Positions 5,651-6,960 of a stretch of DNA of 6,960 nucleotides are shown here, one piece after another (position 1 is the stretch's first letter; each line of letters opens with the position of its first letter). The position numbers were made by a program, and so were the translations under genes. The notes beneath the pieces were generated by a model. The model saw only the letters and a list, made by a program, of their open reading frames with translations, was not told the DNA's origin and ran no database searches. This stretch comes from Limnohabitans sp. (GTDB taxonomy: Bacteria > Pseudomonadota > Gammaproteobacteria > Burkholderiales > Burkholderiaceae_C): the NCBI GenBank assembly GCA_023260735.1, contig JALQUL010000320.1, positions 1-6,960 of the forward strand, given 5' to 3'.

Positions 5651-6640
5651 ATGGGTGAATTTGATTTAATTGAGCGTTTTTTTAAACGTCCCGCACAACT
5701 AGCACAGTTAGCACAGCCTTATCTTGATGTCGCTTTGGGCATTGGTGATGACTGTGCCTTACTTCAACTCGGCCCCAATGAACAACTCGCTGTTTCTACT
5801 GATTTATTAATAGAAGGCCGGCATTTTTTTGCTAATGTGAATCCACGTAGCTTGGGTCACAAATCATTAGCAGTTAATTTAAGTGATTTAGCCGCCATGG
5901 GAGCAAAACCACTGGGATTTACGTTGGCGTTATCTTTGCCGTCAATTGAAGAAAACTGGTTAACTGAATTTTCTAAAGGTTTGTTTGATTTAGCCAATTT
6001 ATCTCGTTGCCCTTTAGTAGGCGGAGATACGACTGCTGGCCCTTTAAGCATTGGTATTACGATTATGGGCAAGGTAGGCAAAGGTCAGGCGCTTAAAAGA
6101 TCTGGGGCTTTGCTAGGTGATGATATCTATATTAGTGGTGCATTAGGCTGGGCCCGTTTAGGACTGCAGTTTTTACAAAACCAACTCAAGCACCCACTCT
6201 CAGAAGCCGATCAAAAGCAATGTATTAAAGCCTTAGAGTGGCCACAAGCCAGATTAGCACTAGGAAGTGCCCTTTGCCAATATGCAAGTGCGGCCTTAGA
6301 CTTGAGTGATGGCCTGTCGGGTGACTTATTGCATATTTTAAAAGCATCTCAATTGGGTGCTGTGTTATTTGAAGACCAACTGGTCGCTAGTTTAGGCACT
6401 TTGGATTATTGGCAGCATTTAACGGTTCAAGAAAAAGCCCAATGGGCCTTGGCTGGTGGTGATGATTATGAATTGTGTTTTACTGCTCCCTCCAAGCACC
6501 GTCATGCACTGGAACAATTAAGTCAGCAAAACCCACAGTGGGGTCGCTTACACCGAATCGGTTGCACCACTGCAAATCAGCGATGCGCCCAGCTGAGTGC
6601 AGATCCGTTGAGGTTGATGTATTTGCCGGAGCCCAGATAA
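5651..6640 (+). CDS. thiL: Thiamine-monophosphate kinase with a replaced C-terminus
   Basis: ThiL phosphorylates thiamine monophosphate with ATP to give thiamine diphosphate in the cytosol. The family motifs are complete: GEFDLIERFF (2-11), IGDDCA (31-36), STDLLIEGRHFF (49-60), NLSDLAAMGAKP (76-87), GGDTT (124-128), RSGALLGDDIYISG (150-163), DLSDGLSGD (217-225) and GGDDYELCF (269-277). Similarity runs to about RIGCTTAN (302-309), equivalent to the CIGQMTAD region of E. coli ThiL. In E. coli a further stretch ending in a conserved G-x-DHF follows. Here residues 310-329 are instead the antisense reading of a penicillin-binding protein gene, and the stop at 6638-6640 lies in that foreign part. 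The total length (329) looks normal only by accident. The kinase core is intact, but the true C-terminus is missing. The start is 5 bases after apaG, with no clear Shine-Dalgarno. Confidence 0.93.
   Translation: MGEFDLIERFFKRPAQLAQLAQPYLDVALGIGDDCALLQLGPNEQLAVSTDLLIEGRHFFANVNPRSLGHKSLAVNLSDLAAMGAKPLGFTLALSLPSIEENWLTEFSKGLFDLANLSRCPLVGGDTTAGPLSIGITIMGKVGKGQALKRSGALLGDDIYISGALGWARLGLQFLQNQLKHPLSEADQKQCIKALEWPQARLALGSALCQYASAALDLSDGLSGDLLHILKASQLGAVLFEDQLVASLGTLDYWQHLTVQEKAQWALAGGDDYELCFTAPSKHRHALEQLSQQNPQWGRLHRIGCTTANQRCAQLSADPLRLMYLPEPR
6571..6585. other. Breakpoint joining thiL to a penicillin-binding protein gene
   Basis: Left of here the + strand reads as ThiL; right of here the minus strand reads as PBP1A. 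Both families break off at this spot: ThiL loses its last roughly 20 residues, and the PBP reading ends WAHR followed by a TGA (6577-6579) in the middle of a domain. Composition and codon endings also change. No insertion sequence end or target duplication is visible. The position is good to about 10 bases. Confidence 0.75.
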
Positions 6641-6960
6641 ACATTGGCACCTCCTTTCTCCAAATCGAGAATCAATCCCGGGACGGTCAAACCCAGGTTT
6701 CTGCGTTTTTTAAGTTCCTGATCCCACTCGGCTTCGGTGGTGTATTTTTCAAGATCAATATGCTCGGTGATGGCACGGAAGCGTCTCCGCTCATCAAAAT
6801 GATGCAGGCTGGAGCGCAAAGTGTCTTCAGCAAGTGCTTGCAACTTGGAATCGATAGTCGTCCTGACCTGATAACCGTTGTTGTAGGCTTCTTCGCCATA
6901 CTGATCGTACATCTGATTTCTGATGATTTCGGAGATGTAGGGCAGGTCGAGATCGACGGT
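6577..6960 (-). CDS. mrcA: Internal fragment of class A penicillin-binding protein 1A, cut at both ends
   Basis: The minus strand is open from the window edge to a TGA at 6577-6579, giving 127 residues. It begins LPYISEIIRNQMYDQYGEEA and continues GYQVRTTIDSKLQALAE. This is the linker between the GT51 glycosyltransferase and the transpeptidase region of PBP1A; E. coli PBP1a has a closely similar APYLSEMVRQEMYNRYGE and TTI-x-x-K-x-Q. The part around residues 60-127 matches the inserted OB-like domain, ending NGSALSWAHR, equivalent to MEGVRWARPY in E. coli. The glycosyltransferase domain should lie beyond 6960. The transpeptidase SxxK, SxN and KTG motifs should lie past the breakpoint and are missing. 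The stop codon is a product of the join, not the gene's own. Hand-counted GC is about 49% for 6601-6960. An apparent start at 6912 is internal to the gene. Confidence 0.85.
   Translation of the reverse strand, partial: TVDLDLPYISEIIRNQMYDQYGEEAYNNGYQVRTTIDSKLQALAEDTLRSSLHHFDERRRFRAITEHIDLEKYTTEAEWDQELKKRRNLGLTVPGLILDLEKGGANVYLGSGKYINLNGSALSWAHR

Noticed and set aside
5690..5716. Tandem LAQ-like repeat near the thiL start
   Set aside because: Only about three short units (AQLAQLAQ) within an ordinary N-terminal helix; no sign of a functional DNA repeat.
5857..6081. Open frame of 74 codons on the minus strand inside thiL
   Set aside because: It is antisense to the conserved ThiL motifs NLSDLAAMG and GGDTT and has no recognisable features of its own.
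6687..6899. Second minus-strand open frame of 70 codons near the right edge
   Set aside because: It overlaps the penicillin-binding protein frame out of register; the latter shows clear family motifs and continues past the window edge.
1..6960. Defence island, CRISPR array, transposon or phage module
   Set aside because: No repeat-spacer pattern, transposase, integrase, toxin-antitoxin pair or phage structural gene was seen. The helicase alone is not enough to call a defence system.

Overview
The window looks like a moderately AT-rich proteobacterial chromosome segment, most likely gamma- or betaproteobacterial. That inference rests on a typical proteobacterial apaG and thiL, a lipoprotein signal with a classic lipobox, and ordinary sigma70-like promoters and Shine-Dalgarno sites. 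No species can be named from the sequence alone.

Left part (1-1995): the window opens in the last 44 codons of an unrecognised + strand gene. Next comes a minus-strand lipoprotein made of a single rhodanese domain. A 366-base divergent spacer follows, holding an orphan terminator-like hairpin and probable promoters. Then a cytosolic single-domain rhodanese lies 5 bases ahead of a class I SAM-dependent methyltransferase and is probably co-transcribed with it.

Middle (1969-3813): a complete minus-strand SF1 (UvrD/FBH1-like) helicase converges on the methyltransferase and overlaps its end by 27 bases. All helicase motifs are intact. The protein then has a polar linker and a hydrophobic C-terminal tail that looks like a membrane segment. 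The tail's coding sequence contains the methyltransferase's probable Rho-independent terminator on the other strand. The tail may therefore be a real membrane anchor or a reading-frame extension into a former intergenic region.

Right part (4043-6640): a tight + strand operon of a membrane-anchored serine hydrolase (SxxK / YxS / HxG), apaG and thiL, with gaps of 10 and 5 bases. thiL follows its family up to about residue 309 and then abruptly becomes the antisense of another gene.

Right end (about 6571-6960): an internal piece of a class A penicillin-binding protein (PBP1A type) on the minus strand, with higher GC (about 49% by hand count against about 42% in the middle of thiL) and GC-ending codons. 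thiL and the PBP gene are both cut at the same point, facing each other. This is either a real rearrangement or insertion breakpoint or, more likely, a chimeric assembly join.

I found no rRNA, tRNA, CRISPR array, insertion sequence or attachment site. The least ordinary items are the breakpoint at about 6580, the membrane-tailed helicase with an embedded antisense terminator, and the orphan terminator between the two rhodaneses.
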